A stretch of 64,000 bases of DNA from Verticillium longisporum (GCA_019188255.1 JAETXT010000006.1:3658001-3722000); one strand, 5' to 3'. Shown: positions 46,772 through 60,455, numbered from the stretch's first letter. Made by a program: numbers and translations. Notes: generated by a model not told the origin, from the sequence alone.

Positions 46772-49700
46772 ATGTCCAAGGCCGCCAACACTAAGGAGCG
46801 ACTGCCGCTCCGTGAGCGTCGCCCCTCGACTGGAGCTCCCATCGTCGACATTCAGGGATCCGTGGTCCCCGCAGGTATCTCTCGTCCGAAGCACAAGCGA
46901 ACGGCCACCGGCTTCGGGGCCGGCGAGATCAAGAGCGTTGAGGGTAAGCAGACACAGTCCTCATTCACATCCCTCCTCCCTGCATCAACATTGCGAAATG
47001 CGCCAAGCCAGCTGGACGAGCTCTGGCGGGGCCTGAGGTCCTGGGGCTCGTGAAGCTTGGATGGGGAGGGGATCCCAGGTCCGACCTACCCCGCACTCGG
47101 ATCGACCAAGGCACCCCTGTCCTCCTATCATCCTTTCGCTAGCCCGAGCTCCCTCCTATCAGTCCTCTTACCCTCGTCGTCGCCATCCGCTGTCACCATC
47201 AGCTGTCACCATCAGGCCACACCACAGCATGCCCCACACTAACGTCTACCTTTCTTTGTAGCCTCCATACCCGAGCCTCAGCGAGAGGCCTGGGCGAGGA
47301 ACCAGCCTAAGGGCTTCGCGAACAAGGATGATTTCCAGCGCGAGGTCGTCCGCCATGTCGAGACGTCCCTGGCCCGTAGCATGTTCAACTGTGATGAGAC
47401 GGCTGCCTACTCCGCTACCGGCCTGACCTTCCGCGATCGCCTCATCACTCAATGGAACAAAACCCAGCAGCGCCAGACGTTGACCGACGCCAAACGGGTG
47501 TACTATCTTTCTCTTGAGTTCCTCATGGGTCGTGCCCTCGACAATGCCATGCTCAATGTGGGGATGAAGGACATTGCCAAGTGTAAGTGGGCTGATGACC
47601 TTGTCACATTGTGAATGATCTGACAGTAATTCCCACCCCAGCCGGTCTCAGCGATCTTGGTTTCCGCATCGAAGACATCATCGAGCAGGAGCACGATGCT
47701 GCTCTCGGAAACGGAGGTCTGGGTCGTCTGGCTGCTTGTTTCCTTGACAGTCTGGCCTCACTCAACTACCCCGCCTGGGGCTACGGTCTGCGCTACCGCT
47801 ACGGTATCTTCAAGCAGGAGATCATCGATGGGTACCAGGTCGAGGTTCCCGATTACTGGCTTGACTTCAACCCTTGGGAATTCCCCCGCCACGACGTCAT
47901 TGTCGATGTAAGACTGCCTTCCGTCTCCTCTATCACCGCTGTGGCGTGTACTTTTTTTACTCGTTTCTCGTTGTACTGACACTAGCAAAGATTCAATTCT
48001 ACGGCCATGTCAACAAGTCAAGCGACGAGAACGGCAAATCGATTGCTCACTGGGAGGGCGGCGAGACAGTCCAGGCTGTTGCCTATGATGTGCCCATTCC
48101 TGGCTATGCGACTCCGTCCACCAACAACCTTCGTCTGTGGTCGAGCAAGGCTGCGAGCGGCGAGTTTGATTTCCAAAAGTTCAACAGCGGTGACTACGAA
48201 AGCTCCGTCGCCGACCAGCAGCGAGCCGAAACGATCAGCGCCGTCCTGTACCCCAACGACAACCTGGAGAGGGGCAAGGAGTTGCGTCTGAAGCAGCAAT
48301 ACTTCTGGGTCGCTGCGTCTCTCTACGACATTGTCCGTCGCTTCAAGAAGACGAAGCGTGCTTGGAAGGAGTTCCCCGATCAGGTCGCCATTCAACTCAA
48401 CGACACGCATCCCACCCTAGCCATCGTTGAGCTGCAGCGCATCCTGATTGATCTGGAGAAGCTTGAATGGGATGAGGCCTGGGACATCGTCACGGCCACT
48501 TTCGGTTACACCAACCACACCGTTCTGCCTGAGGCTCTGGAGAAGTGGTCCGTCGGCCTCATCCAGAATCTCCTGCCCCGTCACCTGCAGATCATCTACG
48601 ACATCAACCTGTATTTCCTCCAGGCTGTCGAGAAGAAGTTCCCTGGCGACCGCGAACTCCTCAGCAGGGTGTCCATCATAGAAGAATCACAGCCCAAGAT
48701 GGTTCGCATGGCGTATCTTGCTGTTGTCGGCTCCCACAAGGTCAACGGCGTGGCTGAACTGCACTCTGATCTCATCAAGACGACCATCTTCAAGGATTTC
48801 GTCAACATTTACGGCCCAGACAAGTTCACGAACGTCACGAATGCAATCACGCCCCGGCGCTGGCTCCACCAGGCCAACCCTCGCCTGTCTGACTTGATTG
48901 CCGCTCGCACAGGCAGCAACGAGTACCTCAAAGACTTGACTCAACTCAACAAACTGGAACAATTTGTGAACGACAAAGAATTCCGCAAGGAATGGGCTGA
49001 GATCAAATACGCCAACAAGGTTCGCCTAGCCAAGTACATCAAGTCAACCACAGGTGTCAGCGTCAACCCGGCGGCACTCTTTGACGTACAGGTTAAGCGT
49101 ATCCACGAGTACAAGCGCCAGCAGATGAACATCTTTGGTGTCATTCACCGCTACCTCACCCTCAAGGCCATGACGCCAGAGGAGCTCAAGAAACAGCAGC
49201 CGCGTGTGTCCATCTTTGGTGGCAAGGCTGCACCCGGTTACTGGATGGCAAAGCAGATCATTCATCTGGTCAACAACGTTGGCGCCGTTGTCAACGTGGA
49301 CGAAGATATTGGCGATCTGCTCAAGGTCATTTTCCTCGAGGACTACAACGTCAGCAAGGCCGAGATGATCATCCCCGCATCTGATCTCAGCGAGCACATC
49401 TCCACAGCTGGCACAGAGTACGTACTCTACAAGGTCCTTGCAATAATTCTCTTGATGGGGTTGCTAACACGGTGGCAGAGCGTCTGGTACGAGCAACATG
49501 AAGTTCGTCCTCAATGGCGGATTGATCATTGGCACCTGCGACGGTGCCAACGTAAGTGACCCCTGACCATGTGGAATGGGTTTCCACGTGAGACTGTTGA
49601 ACCCACATGCTAATCTGGCATGGCAGATTGAGATTACGCGCGAGATTGGCGAGAACAACATCTTCCTCTTCGGCAACTTGGCCGAAGATGTCGAGGATCT

Positions 49701-50037
49701 GCGCCACGCGCACAACTACGGCTCCCACTCGCTCGACTCGGACCTGGTCAAGGTGTTTGCCGAGATTGAAAAGGGTACATTCGGATCGCCGCACGACTTT
49801 GGAGCGCTGGTCTCGGCAGTGCGCGACCACGGCGACTACTATCTCACCTCGGATGACTTCCATAGCTACATCGAGACGCACGCGCTCGTGGACGAATCGT
49901 ACAAGAACCAGGAAGAGTGGATCACCAAGACGATCACGAGCGTGGCTCGCATGGGTTTCTTCAGCAGTGACCGTTGCATCAACGAGTACGCCGAGGAAAT
50001 TTGGAACATTGAGCCCCTGGTCGTTGACGACCGGTAG
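46772..50037 (+). CDS. gph1: Glycogen phosphorylase
   Basis: Six exons (46772-46943, 47262-47582, 47642-47907, 47991-49417, 49479-49551, 49627-50037) give 889 aa. Intron 1 is long for this window (318 bp); the rest are 59-83 bp. The enzyme releases glucose-1-phosphate from glycogen using inorganic phosphate and pyridoxal phosphate. Markers: [73 protein letters not shown], and the cofactor site [15 protein letters not shown], whose Lys (about 737) carries PLP. The N-terminus contains R-E-R-R-P-S-T-G around residues 14-21. R-R-x-S is a PKA consensus and sits where yeast Gph1 is phosphorylated (Thr19), so control by cAMP is likely. Length and motifs are those of the fungal enzyme. Confidence 0.96.
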
Positions 50038-53000
50038 AGGGCAGGGGCGGCGTACGCCTAGGAGAGCGGCGAAGAGAGGTTCATAGCCACGTGACGATTC
50101 CTATAAACCCGCCTAGTGACGGTCCTTCTAGACCTTGACCTAGAGGAGTTCTTTGTCTTCAAGCAGCATAATAATTTTCTTCATGTCCACGAGATGGCCT
50201 TGTTAAGGCTGTGATGTATAACTTCATCGCTGCGTGTACATGGTACTCATGTACGAGCCTCGCAGGCCCTTCCTCAGAACCCTGAAGAATGCAAAACAGA
50301 TAGCTATCCTTACCGAGAGTTCCCTGGCCTGACCCACCCGTCGCATTGGTCCTGTCTCCCGTCTCTCCTACAGTTAGGGCTGGTGCTGTCATATGCGTGT
50401 CATTCAGGGGACCGGCCTTGCTTGTCGTTTGCCCAGGATGAGACGACCTGGGAGCGGCGGGGGCCAGCATCCGCGCGCGGGCAGCGAGAGGGTCACGAAA
50501 AGCAGGGCAGGCACCGACGGGGCGGTACGGGGCAAGCGGCGGGTGGAAACCAGCGAAAAGGGGGGAGGAGGAGGGTTTGTCGTCTATGAGCTTCAATGAC
50601 GCAATCCACATGAGAGAAAGTGGCGCGCTCTGCTATTCCGTCCAGGGGCAATATTGAGGGCGGGCAAACGGAATGGGGAGGGAGGGGGGCCGTGCGTCCG
50701 CGGTCTATAGGAGTCGAGACCGGCGGGCTGGCAGGGCCTCGGGATGGTGTTCTTGGGGAGTTGCTTGTTGTGGCGTTTTCTTTTCGTGGGCTGGGCTGGC
50801 TGGAGGAAGCTGGACGATGCTGTCTCTCACGCCGCTGGTGGGGGAATTTGCAGTGCAACAGGAGCGGTCAGAGGCAGGGGGCACGGGAGTGTGATGAGGC
50901 GCGTTTCGAGGCGTTGAGGGTGTGTGTATGCTGCTTGCAGTGCGTGCCGTGAGGGCTACGATGCGGGGGGTAAAGGGAGGGGATGGGTTGGCAGAATCGC
51001 TTGACGGGATGAACGGTGGTTTGAACGGTCAGCAACGGTTCTTCTACTTGTACAGAGCGCAACAGGCTGCCCAACCGAATCCCCCAGTCAGGCAAGTTGC
51101 ACGCAATGCGTGAGAGAGGCTTGCTTTGCGGCTGATGAGGGAGGGGGAGAGCAGAGCTGCAGGATGATGTCATTCGAGTAGGACCCTGGAAGTTGTGGGA
51201 TTTCGAGGAAAAGGGTCCAGTTGTTTTTCTGCTTGGGTCATGTCGACGGGTCGCGCACTTACCTATTTGTCTTTTCTTTTGTCTCCTGGTACCCTATTGC
51301 TAATTCTGTCTCGGGACGATTCTGTACCTCGTGGTAGGCTCTTCCGCTGATGAGAGGGGTCGACAGCAAGGTGGTTCGAGCCAACGGCGGCTCTTGGGCG
51401 CATGCCGAGGCACCTGGGAAGCCTGGCGTGTTGCTCAGGCTCGCCGTCATCATAAGGAAATATGCCCTCGCTCAATGAGCTGAAAAAGCGGGACCACGGC
51501 CGTGAAGGGTCGAGAGGTGTGTGGACTGGACCGTCGGTGGAGACGGTTTGAGTAAATGCCATCGAGACCGAGACCCGAGCCCGTTCAGATTGTCAATGGG
51601 CCTGGAAGAGGATGAGGCTTGCCCCCGCAGTAACGCTGACAACAAGCCATAACCATCCTCCTACCGTCGCAGTTCCAGCCTTTAGGTCACCATCAGTTGC
51701 ACAAACAGACGCAGGTTTTCAAGAGTGGTGGGCGTCAGGCAGTCAGACGGGGATCAAAGTTCAAGCAACTGGTGTCGTGTCACACCACTACTCGGAGTCT
51801 TTGGTTGGTGAATGCGTGATGATGGGGTCGCGTCTCAAAGCATAGGAAATGGGGCAAAAAAAAGTTCGTTGAATCGCCTGAAGGGTCTGGGGACCCTGCG
51901 GTGCCCTGCACAGCGGGGTACTGGGTGCAAAACCATCGTCCGCCATTGCCGTTTCGACCTTTCCAAGTTGTGATAACTCTACTCTGTCTGCACACGGAAA
52001 CGGGGTTGCTTGATCACATATCTAGCTGGCAGGGGCGGGGAGGGGATCTTCAGGGCAATGGGGTTTCGGCGGGAGGATATTGTGACAGTGATGTGGCTTA
52101 CGGTGGACTGAATGCCACAGGCCAAGACGTTCCAGAACGTGCGTCAGCCAGTGTTGGGCGGAGGAGAATGTCCGGGCCGCTGCGGTGTGGTATTGATGAC
52201 CTCGATCACACGCCACATTGGCGATGGACGCTTCGCGCAGCAGGAGAGGTTCGATCGTAGTGTGCATCTGATGATAGGTACCGATTAATATGGTGCGCCG
52301 GCAAAAAGGTACACGCGTCGTGTTAGTGGGGTTTAATGCAGCTTAACGGGGCTGCTGGGTTACCTGGAGCCGCCGCGCGATCTCGATGTTGGAGGCCATG
52401 ACGTCATATAGACACGGGTCCAGGTCCTGATCCCTCGCGGCGGAACAACTGGAGGTGCCCATTGCTCGCCGGGGGAATGGGCCTTGATTTCGGATAGATT
52501 CTTGGAGCACGAAGCACCGCCTGGCCTGCCTCAGCAGCAACAGAAAAACCTCATTGCCGAGGGAAAACCTGACTGGGTTTGGCGTACAATAGAGGTTTCT
52601 GGAGGGAGGGACAGTCAATCTACTGTACTGTGGCTCATGCCCAAGAGTCAGTGAAGCTTAGGCCTAGCCGCCATGAATCGCGATGCCGTTTGCGATGATA
52701 GACAGGGGTGCCCCCCGCCCGCGTCCCTGGACGTGCCCGCCTGACGAGGCGCGACGGTGGGCAGACGGTAGGAGGGAGGGCTGCGACAGGCCCATCGATC
52801 AGGACCCCAAGGTCGATCAGGGTGGTGGTGCTGACTGGGATGTAGTAGGAGGGTGTGTGGGCTTTTTTTTGGCGTGCTCACAGGGAACAGGACACTAACA
52901 AGACAAGACGGCAAAGTGGAATGAAAACATGGAATTCTGGGATTTCTGCCCGCGTCGTCAGCCGGTCTTGTCCTCGACCGTCTCGTCCCGTGTCTTCTCG

Positions 53001-53360
53001 AGGTTGTGTCCGCGTGGGTGTGTTGCTGCCCGAGCTGTCGTCTGCCTTGTCGATCGATCTAGCACACGCGGTGAGAGATGGATGTGGGCAGTCCTGGTGT
53101 TGACTGGCTCACACATTGACCACGCTGACACTCTCCCTGGATAGGTATCGGCGATGGGAGCAGGCGTCAACCAGCTCTGGAAAGAGATCGTACGTAGTCC
53201 TCGGCTCGGGAACCATGGCTACGACGTGGTGAAGTCGGTACTTGTACGTGTGTGCTTGATACAAAACGGCGGTATGGCCGAGCCAACTTACTGTACATGT
53301 TAGTTGAAGAGCTTGAGGTCCACAAATTCAGAGACGGACGGACAGTCGAGACGGGCGGGC

Positions 53361-53380
53361 AGAAAGAGAGAGAGAGAGAG
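53361..53380. repeat. (GA)n microsatellite
   Basis: AGAAAGAGAGAGAGAGAGAG, an intergenic simple repeat. Confidence 0.8.
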
Positions 53381-54441
53381 CACAAGGGACAGAGCGAGAC
53401 AGACAGATGGGCGCCAAACAGAGAGCTCCACTCCGTCTCGATCCCAGCGATGTACCCCTGCAGCCGTCAGTCGAGACAACAACCCCCAACTCCGGCCAGC
53501 GCCTTGCTCCCACTCCCACTACCAGGTTGTTGTGATACCCATCTCCCCTCCAGACGGAAGCCAGAGGGCCAGGAAGCACAGCATTAGACACAAATCTGGC
53601 AAGGTGCACACATCGCGTAGCGGGGTCCCGCTGGAGACTGGACAGGGCACCCCTCCTTGATCTCGCTCAGATCGCAAAGCAGAAGCAGGTGAAATCCAGG
53701 TTCTGGAAAAGCCACTTCTCTTAAAGCCTATGTGCTCCTCTGCTCTGCACACGCTGTCCCCCTCTTCACTCCCCATCTCTACACGAAATCCCATCTTTTG
53801 CGTTCCGCCTGTCATCGACATTTCGTTTCGGTCCTGTTGACGCCCGACGACGAGACAACGACCACCACCTACCCCGTCGCTCAGCAACACGAGTCGCAAC
53901 GCCACCACTTTCACGACGCGGGCCTCCTCCTCTTTCGACGGGCCGCCTGCCACGCCACAAGTGAGCGCACTCTGCGACCGCTTCTCTTCGCCATCCTGAG
54001 AGATCCAGGTAAGCTTCCCGTGACGTCTGTTGAAGAAAGGAGGAAAAAGCTCCTGTGCTGTATTTGCGTCCAGCCTATCGCTCGCGCTGAGCGCCGGCTG
54101 CTGTCGGATACGTCTCCGGTGCCTGTCTGCCAATAGGTAGCTACATGTACATCACTTTTACACTTGCAACTCCACTTGGGGACAGCAAACGTTGCGTCAG
54201 TCGAGATCGGCAATGGAAATGCTAACATTATGTTGCTGTGCGTCGAAGAAAACGCCCCGCCCCTATTAGTCCCCGTCAAAAGCTCGCCCCTCCGTCCGTT
54301 CCAGGCCCAGGAGACTCCTTCCCGCCCACTCGCCGACCACCGTCCAACTCCGTTCGGTTTTACCCCGCCGCTGCTTGCGCCCAGCTCCCTGTGCCCGCAC
54401 TACCGCCCCTCCCTTCTCTTTCTCTCGTCAGACCCGCGACC

Positions 54442-54461
54442 GACAGACAGACAGACAGACA
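54442..54461. repeat. (GACA)n microsatellite in the hog1 5' region
   Basis: Five GACA units about 200 bp before the hog1 start codon. Confidence 0.8.
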
Positions 54462-54657
54462 CCCTGCGAGCACCATCACTCTCCTCCATTCCTGACATTC
54501 TCCATCGCAACCCACCCGTTCGCTCGCTCGCGCAGACTCTCCCGCAAACCCGCATACATCAATCGCATCGCCAGTACCAAGCCTTGGACGACACAGCCTG
54601 ATCTTCTTATCCCCCTCACGAAGCAGTTGCCAACGTCCTTTCCACACATCGCCCAAC

Positions 54658-56088
54658 ATGGCCGAATTCGTCAGAGCACAGATCTTCGGAACGACTTTCG
54701 AGATCACTTCACGATACTCGGATTTGCAACCTGTTGGCATGGGAGCTTTTGGTCTCGTTTGGTATGCAAAACACCTCCATTACTATTGTCACGCACGTCT
54801 CTGGCACCCCTACGCGCGGCCTTCGGTCCCGTGCGAATGGCCCCTTATGTGGGAGTTGCCATTGAGGTGCATTTCGCCAAGTGAGGGAATCGACTAACGC
54901 TTGTGCCCGACTCAGCTCTGCCCGCGACCAGCTCACCAACCAGAATGTCGCCGTTAAGAAGATCATGAAGCCCTTCAGCACCCCGGTTCTCGCCAAGCGA
55001 ACGTACCGCGAGCTGAAGCTTCTCAAGCATCTCAGACACGAGAATGTCCGTATTCCCAGCCAAAAGGGCTCACAGCTTTTGTTCCCTCACAACAACCTTC
55101 TCACAGTCTATTTAGGTCATTTCCCTGAGCGACATCTTCATTTCCCCCCTCGAGGACATCTACTTCGTCACCGAGCTTCTCGGCACCGACCTGCACCGTC
55201 TACTCACCTCCAGGCCTCTGGAGAAGCAATTCATCCAATACTTCCTCTACCAGATCATGGTGCGTCAAGTTTCCGCGTGCACGCCCATGTGCTCGACCTC
55301 ACTTGCTAACTCTGCTGCAGCGCGGCCTCAAGTACGTGCACTCAGCGGGCGTCGTCCACCGTGACCTCAAGCCCAGCAACATCTTGGTCAACGAGAACTG
55401 TGATTTGAAGATTTGCGACTTCGGCCTGGCGCGTATCCAGGATCCACAGATGACAGGCTATGTCTCGACGCGTTACTACCGCGCGCCGGAAATCATGCTC
55501 ACGTGGCAGAAGTATGATGTCGAGGTGGATATCTGGAGTGCGGGCTGCATCTTCGCCGAGATGCTCGAGGGCAAGCCGCTCTTCCCTGGCAAGGACCACG
55601 TCAACCAGTTCAGTATCATCACGGAGCTCCTCGGCACACCACCCGACGACGTCATCAACGGCATCGCCAGCGAAAACACGCTGCGCTTTGTCAAATCGCT
55701 GCCCAAGCGTGAGCGCCAGCCGCTCAAGAACAAGTTCAAGAACGCCGACCCTTCGGCCATCGACCTGCTAGAGAAGATGCTTGTCTTCGACCCCAAGAAG
55801 AGGATAACGGCGACCGAGGCGCTGTCGCACGATTACCTCTCCCCTACCACGATCCCACCGACGAGCCTGTCGCCGAGGAGAAGTTCGACTGGAGCTTCAA
55901 CGATGCTGACCTGCCTGTTGACACGTGGAAGATCATGATGTGCGTTTCTTCCTGTCCACTTGCATACTGCTTAACGTTCAATACTAATGATGTATCACAG
56001 GTATTCCGAGATCCTTGACTACCATAATGTGGACGCCAACGTGGCACAACTCGAGGAACAGCTTAATGCTCAGACGGCGCAACAATAA
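54658..56088 (+). CDS. hog1: Hog1 osmostress MAP kinase
   Basis: Five exons: 54658-54761, 54916-55045, 55116-55259, 55321-55939 and 56001-56088. One base is missing in the C4 run of CTCTCCCCTACC near 55842; restoring it gives about 361 aa and joins [16 protein letters not shown] to the tail. Kinase motifs: GMGAFGLV (glycine loop), VAVKKI (ATP Lys), HRDLKPSN (139-146), DFG (159-161) and the activation motif T-G-Y at 171-173 followed by [13 protein letters not shown] is diagnostic for the Hog1/p38 class. The C-terminus has the common docking region around [17 protein letters not shown]. The kinase is activated by dual phosphorylation after hyperosmotic stress and moves to the nucleus to drive glycerol synthesis. 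Exon 2 ends at ...RHEN and exon 3 resumes VISLSDIF, which fixes that splice site. Confidence 0.95.
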
Positions 56089-57831
56089 TAGAGTGATGCC
56101 ACAGGCAATTGCAAAGAGGTTGTCAGCCATGGTGAACAAGACGGAGATGGGGTTTCGAGCGACAGCCCTGATGGGAGAGGAGGAGGGACATGATACCACG
56201 CGACGCAGCAAAGCACGAATGGTGTTACCAGTACATTCTCATACTGCCGGTGTTGGGGAGACGGAACGGGTGGATCCTTTTTACACTTTCTTACTTTTTT
56301 TTATCTCTTCTTCCCAAGTCCTCGTCTCGTCCCCTTACTTTCGTGTTTCTGTTTCTGTAATGGTTCATACAAATCCAGAGGCAGGCCCAGCGACACATAA
56401 CGCGTTTGAGGGGAAGGGGGGCGCAAAATGGCATACATGATGAGTAAAAACCCCCATTGATTCAGAGGCGAGACTCGAGCTCTATTGCGAACCCGCACGT
56501 GACAGCTTGGCGGGGTAGAAGAACCCCCCCCCCCCTTTCCTCAACCCCTCTTGTGAAATGGCTAATGGCAGTCTACTACCTACGTCGAGGAAGTGGGCGG
56601 TCACGAATGCATGCAATGCAAGACACGCTGGCAGACAGAGGGAGGGGAAAGACCTGTGACTCGCTGCTGAGGTGGTCGACGTGTCGCCTCTGAGATGTGT
56701 CGTCCATAACCTATGGCCCGACAGGAGCATGTGGTATTGGTTGGAGGTGATATGGCAGAGGGAGGGGTGACGTATTGTGTCTTGACAATGGTCGGAGGGT
56801 AACAAGCCACGGGAATGCCCCCCCCAGACGAGGAATGCCGTACGCTGTGTTGCTTTTGGTAGCGGCATTGCGAGATGGACCCGCGAGCTGGTGGTCTTTG
56901 TCTGGCTCGTGTCGCTGTCAGCGCAGTGTAGGTACGGCCGCCGGTGCTACTCTCTCTAGCCTCTCTCAATCACCTGCTATAAGGTACTTGCTTTCCTGCC
57001 AATGACGACCCACCCGGCCTGTCATCGTGCTTGCTGGCTTGAACTTTTAGCGTCCAGCTAGCACCCACACCGCTCAACCCCCCTAAAGACCTCTGCAATT
57101 CCACGTGATTGGCGTTCATGGCGTTGGCCAATGCCTGGCTGGGTGACTTGAGGGAGGGATTCAGATGCAAAGGGGGGTTCTTAGACGAGGAAGGGGGTCT
57201 CCTCCCTTCAATTCAGCATCACCGAGGGAGATTTGACCATATCTACCAGCCATGCGTCAATCCACTTCGGACCCCAGTTCAGCACCGCAAGTCCCATGCT
57301 CGGCATTGGTTTGATTTTCTTCTCCATCCAAGGGTCTTCGGTCTTCGGGGGCATTGCAAAACATCTGTAAGCTCCATGCCATTTGGGAGAATATTCCTCA
57401 CGATCGCCAAGCCTTGCCTTTCCAGAGGGGTTCAATGCCATCATCCAGACGGAAGGGTGTCAACATCATTTAACCTTTGCTAGGTACTGCATCTTTTGGA
57501 CGTTGCCCCAATCTTCCATCGAGATTCATTCCTGTCCACGGACCGAGCTAGCTTGACAACGCAGCTGTGAAGACGGGACCTTGTTCTGACGACCTCCCTG
57601 CCGCAACTCTACGACGACAGCCAGAGAGCAGCTAGTTTCGTGATTGACGAACTACGCTCGGAGTGCTGTGTCTCTACGACTGCCACAGACGCCTTCACCG
57701 ATAGATACATCGACCGACACTGGCATAACACGACAACAACAAGTCGAGCCAGCCGCCTCCCTGTCTAGGTCGAGAATTACATGGCAAGCTCGTAAGGGGC
57801 TTGCCCCACGTTCAATAGCAATCAGGACAAC
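56089..57831. other. Intergenic, hog1 3' and avl9 5'
   Basis: About 1.7 kb, no supported gene. C runs lie at about 56525-56537 and 56818-56826. The part before 57832 should hold the avl9 promoter. Confidence 0.4.
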
Positions 57832-60455
57832 ATGGCCGATTCACCGCCGACTCGTGCGAATGGCAGCTTGCCCGAACACATCATGACTGATGTTGACCTT
57901 GACACACCGCCGTCAGTCGCGGCGGCGGCGACGGCGCCGTCCATTCCGTCAACGCCCAATATGCCCAGCACACCAAGTCTGTCTTCCTCCAGGTCTTCGT
58001 CCGGGTTCACGCCGCTCGTCACTGTCGTCGACTTTCATCATGCCAGGGGTCCGGAGTGCGAGAAGTGGTTTGGTGTTCCTGAGGGATCCGATCCCGCAAC
58101 AGACTACGACTGGGGTCTGCTCCCTTTCATGGCCCTCAGCGACGGTGCCCACGCGTAAGCTACTTTCCTCCTCGGCCCTCCTCCCACGCGGTGATCCGTC
58201 GACGCTCAAAGCTGACTGCTTCTTCTACGTCTCAGTTCCAGCGAAGACTTCTCCTACTTCACGCTTCTCCGACCCTCGAATCCCAACGAGAACGTGCCCG
58301 CCACCTCTCTCTTCGGCATATCATGCACTCGCCAGCTCGATGCCGCCCAACTGCTCAACCGCCCCGCCGACGTGACCCGGTCCACTGTACAGAAAGCCGT
58401 CGTTGTCATTGCCGATAGTCCCCAGTTCTTCGGCATGATGCGCGAACGACTCAGTGTGGTCACGCAGGCCTGGTTTGCTCAGCGCGACTTCTCCGACACG
58501 GAGATCCTGCGCCGCTTCCAAGACAGCCTCGCTGACGAGAAGCGCCGCGGCGTACTCAATTCCGATGAGGACCGCGACCAGTATCTTGGTATGAGCTTGC
58601 GTGAGCTTGTCCGCGAGTTCCGCTGGCAGACTCTTGTCTTGCTCAAATGTTGCCTTTTGCAGCCCAAGATGCTTTTCTTTGGATCGCGCTGCGAGCGCCT
58701 GTGCATGATGCAGTTTTCTCTCATTTCTTTGATACCCGGCCTGATTCGAAACTTGCAAGACTGCGCGGATCCCGAGATGAACAACTACGAGAAGGGCCTG
58801 GCCACCCCAACAACCTTGCGGACGAGCGACCGCAGCTCTCTGCTCACGTACATGGGCCTCCCGCTGCAAATATTTGGCAAGGGCAGCCTCTTTGGGCCCT
58901 ACACACCCCTTCAGCAACTTGATATTCTTGCCGACTTTGGCACCAAGTCGTACATTGTTGGCAGCACCAACTCACTACTCCTACAGCAAAAGGACCGTTA
59001 CAGCGACATTCTCATCCACCTCGACGACAACACGGTCAACATCACCTCGACGTCCCTTCGCCAGGCTCTTACGCTCTCGGCTGCTGACCGTCGCTGGATT
59101 GACTATCTGACGCAGGAGGTCAACGACACGTGGGATGAGGCGAACCCCGGCCGCCCCAAGACGATGGGCTATGTTGGATCCGAGGAGTTCATCCGCCTGC
59201 AATTCGAAGAGTACATACTCTCCCTCATCTCCTCCTTCAAGTACCACAAGCACCTCCAGGCCAACCAGCACAACCCTCGGGCGCTGCTGCCACACATTGA
59301 TGGCGACCCTGTGCTCGACTTTGGCGCCGATTTCATCGACGCCTGGCAGCGCACCGAGAACCACCGCATGTGGAACACCCACACCGACTCGCACCTTTTC
59401 GACGTTGTCGAACCAAAGCACCCCTGCGCTGGCGGCCTCACCATTGACGACGTCCAGCGCCGCATCGCGCAGCAGGTTCAGGACATGCACCTCGACGAGC
59501 GCTTTGCTGTCGGCCGCGAAGCGTTGGGACGGAACCTGGCTGCCGGCCGCGAGAAGGCGTCGACCATGTTCAACAAGTTTTACGCTGACATGGAATCGTA
59601 CCGTGAGGCGCAGCGCGCCAAGGTCGAAGAGCAGGCGGCCGCCGCGCGGTCGGCCTCCGCGAACTCCGCCGCGGCGGAGAAGAACGGCGCCACCGATCAT
59701 GACGCCTCGCTGGCCGGCGGGGGCGGCGCCAAATCGACGACGTACGTCGGCAGCTGGGTGTCTTGGGCCGGCGAGAAGAGAAGGGGGGGGGTCCGGCTGG
59801 GGAGCGCGCAAGTCGGACAAGTCTGGCGCGTCATCGCCGGCGAGTGCGCTCTCGCCGAGGGAGGAGGGCGCGAGCCGCTTCTCCGGGTCGTCGTTTTCCG
59901 GCTCGAAACGCCCACGGACAGGCCACGGCGGCCGGCGCTGGACAGGATGAGAAGAGGCCTGTCACGGGCAATTCGTTCAGCGAGAGCATCTTCTCCTCGG
60001 CAGGCACGACCGACTCGGCGCCGGGAAGCCCCAGGGGTTTCAGGCCCGAGGAGTTCATCCCGCGAGATGTGACGCACGGGCGGCCAGAGGACAAGACCGA
60101 GGCTCCCGCACCGGCACCGCACGGTGCCAAGGATGAGATTGTGGCTGCCACGCCGACGTTAGAACCAGTGGTGGAGAAGGCCGACGTGAAGAGCGAGACG
60201 GTCACGCCGACACCAGAAAAGGTCGACGTCGTGCCTGTGCGTAAGACGGAAATGGCCACCCCAGCACCAGCCGACGGATCCGTAGCCGACATCGACGTTC
60301 CAAGCACAGCAGCAAAGGCCGACGCGCACACAAACGGGACCAAGCTCGAATCAGAGGCAGGGGCAGAGACGGAAGCAAAGATGGAGCCCGAGGTCGTCAC
60401 GGCGACGGGCGAGGTCGTGAGCAGCGCACCTGCCGCCGACGGCGTCAAGGTCTGA
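57832..60455 (+). CDS. avl9: Avl9-type late secretory pathway protein (DENN-related)
   Basis: Exon 1 is 57832-58154 and exon 2 begins at 58236; the intron has GTAAGC..CTCAG. The reading VVDFHHARGPECEKWFG near the start, LFGISCTRQLDAAQLLNRPA, YLGMSLRELVREFRWQTLVL, LLQPKMLFFGSRCERLCMMQ and LQQLDILADFGTKSYIVGST is the Avl9 domain, which fills most of the first ~560 residues. Yeast Avl9 acts in export from the Golgi to the cell surface. The tail is Ala/Glu/Pro-rich. The main frame runs past a G9 run (59783-59791), and the likely tail continues in another frame (RKSDKSGASSPASAL). It shifts again near 59915-59960 to QDEKRPVTGNSFSES, ending at TGA 60453-60455. The first shift fits a miscounted G run; the second I cannot place. 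Both are in a low-complexity tail. Expected length is about 840 aa. Confidence 0.85.

Larger units (their letters stand above)
50038..54657. other. Long intergenic region, gph1 3' and hog1 5'
   Basis: About 4.6 kb in which I support no gene. Open frames are short and biased in composition. A GA-rich microsatellite lies at 53361-53380 and a GACA repeat at 54442-54461. From about 53.7 kb the sequence is CT-rich, as in fungal leaders, so the hog1 transcript may begin well upstream of its ATG and may contain a leader intron. Confidence 0.4.
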
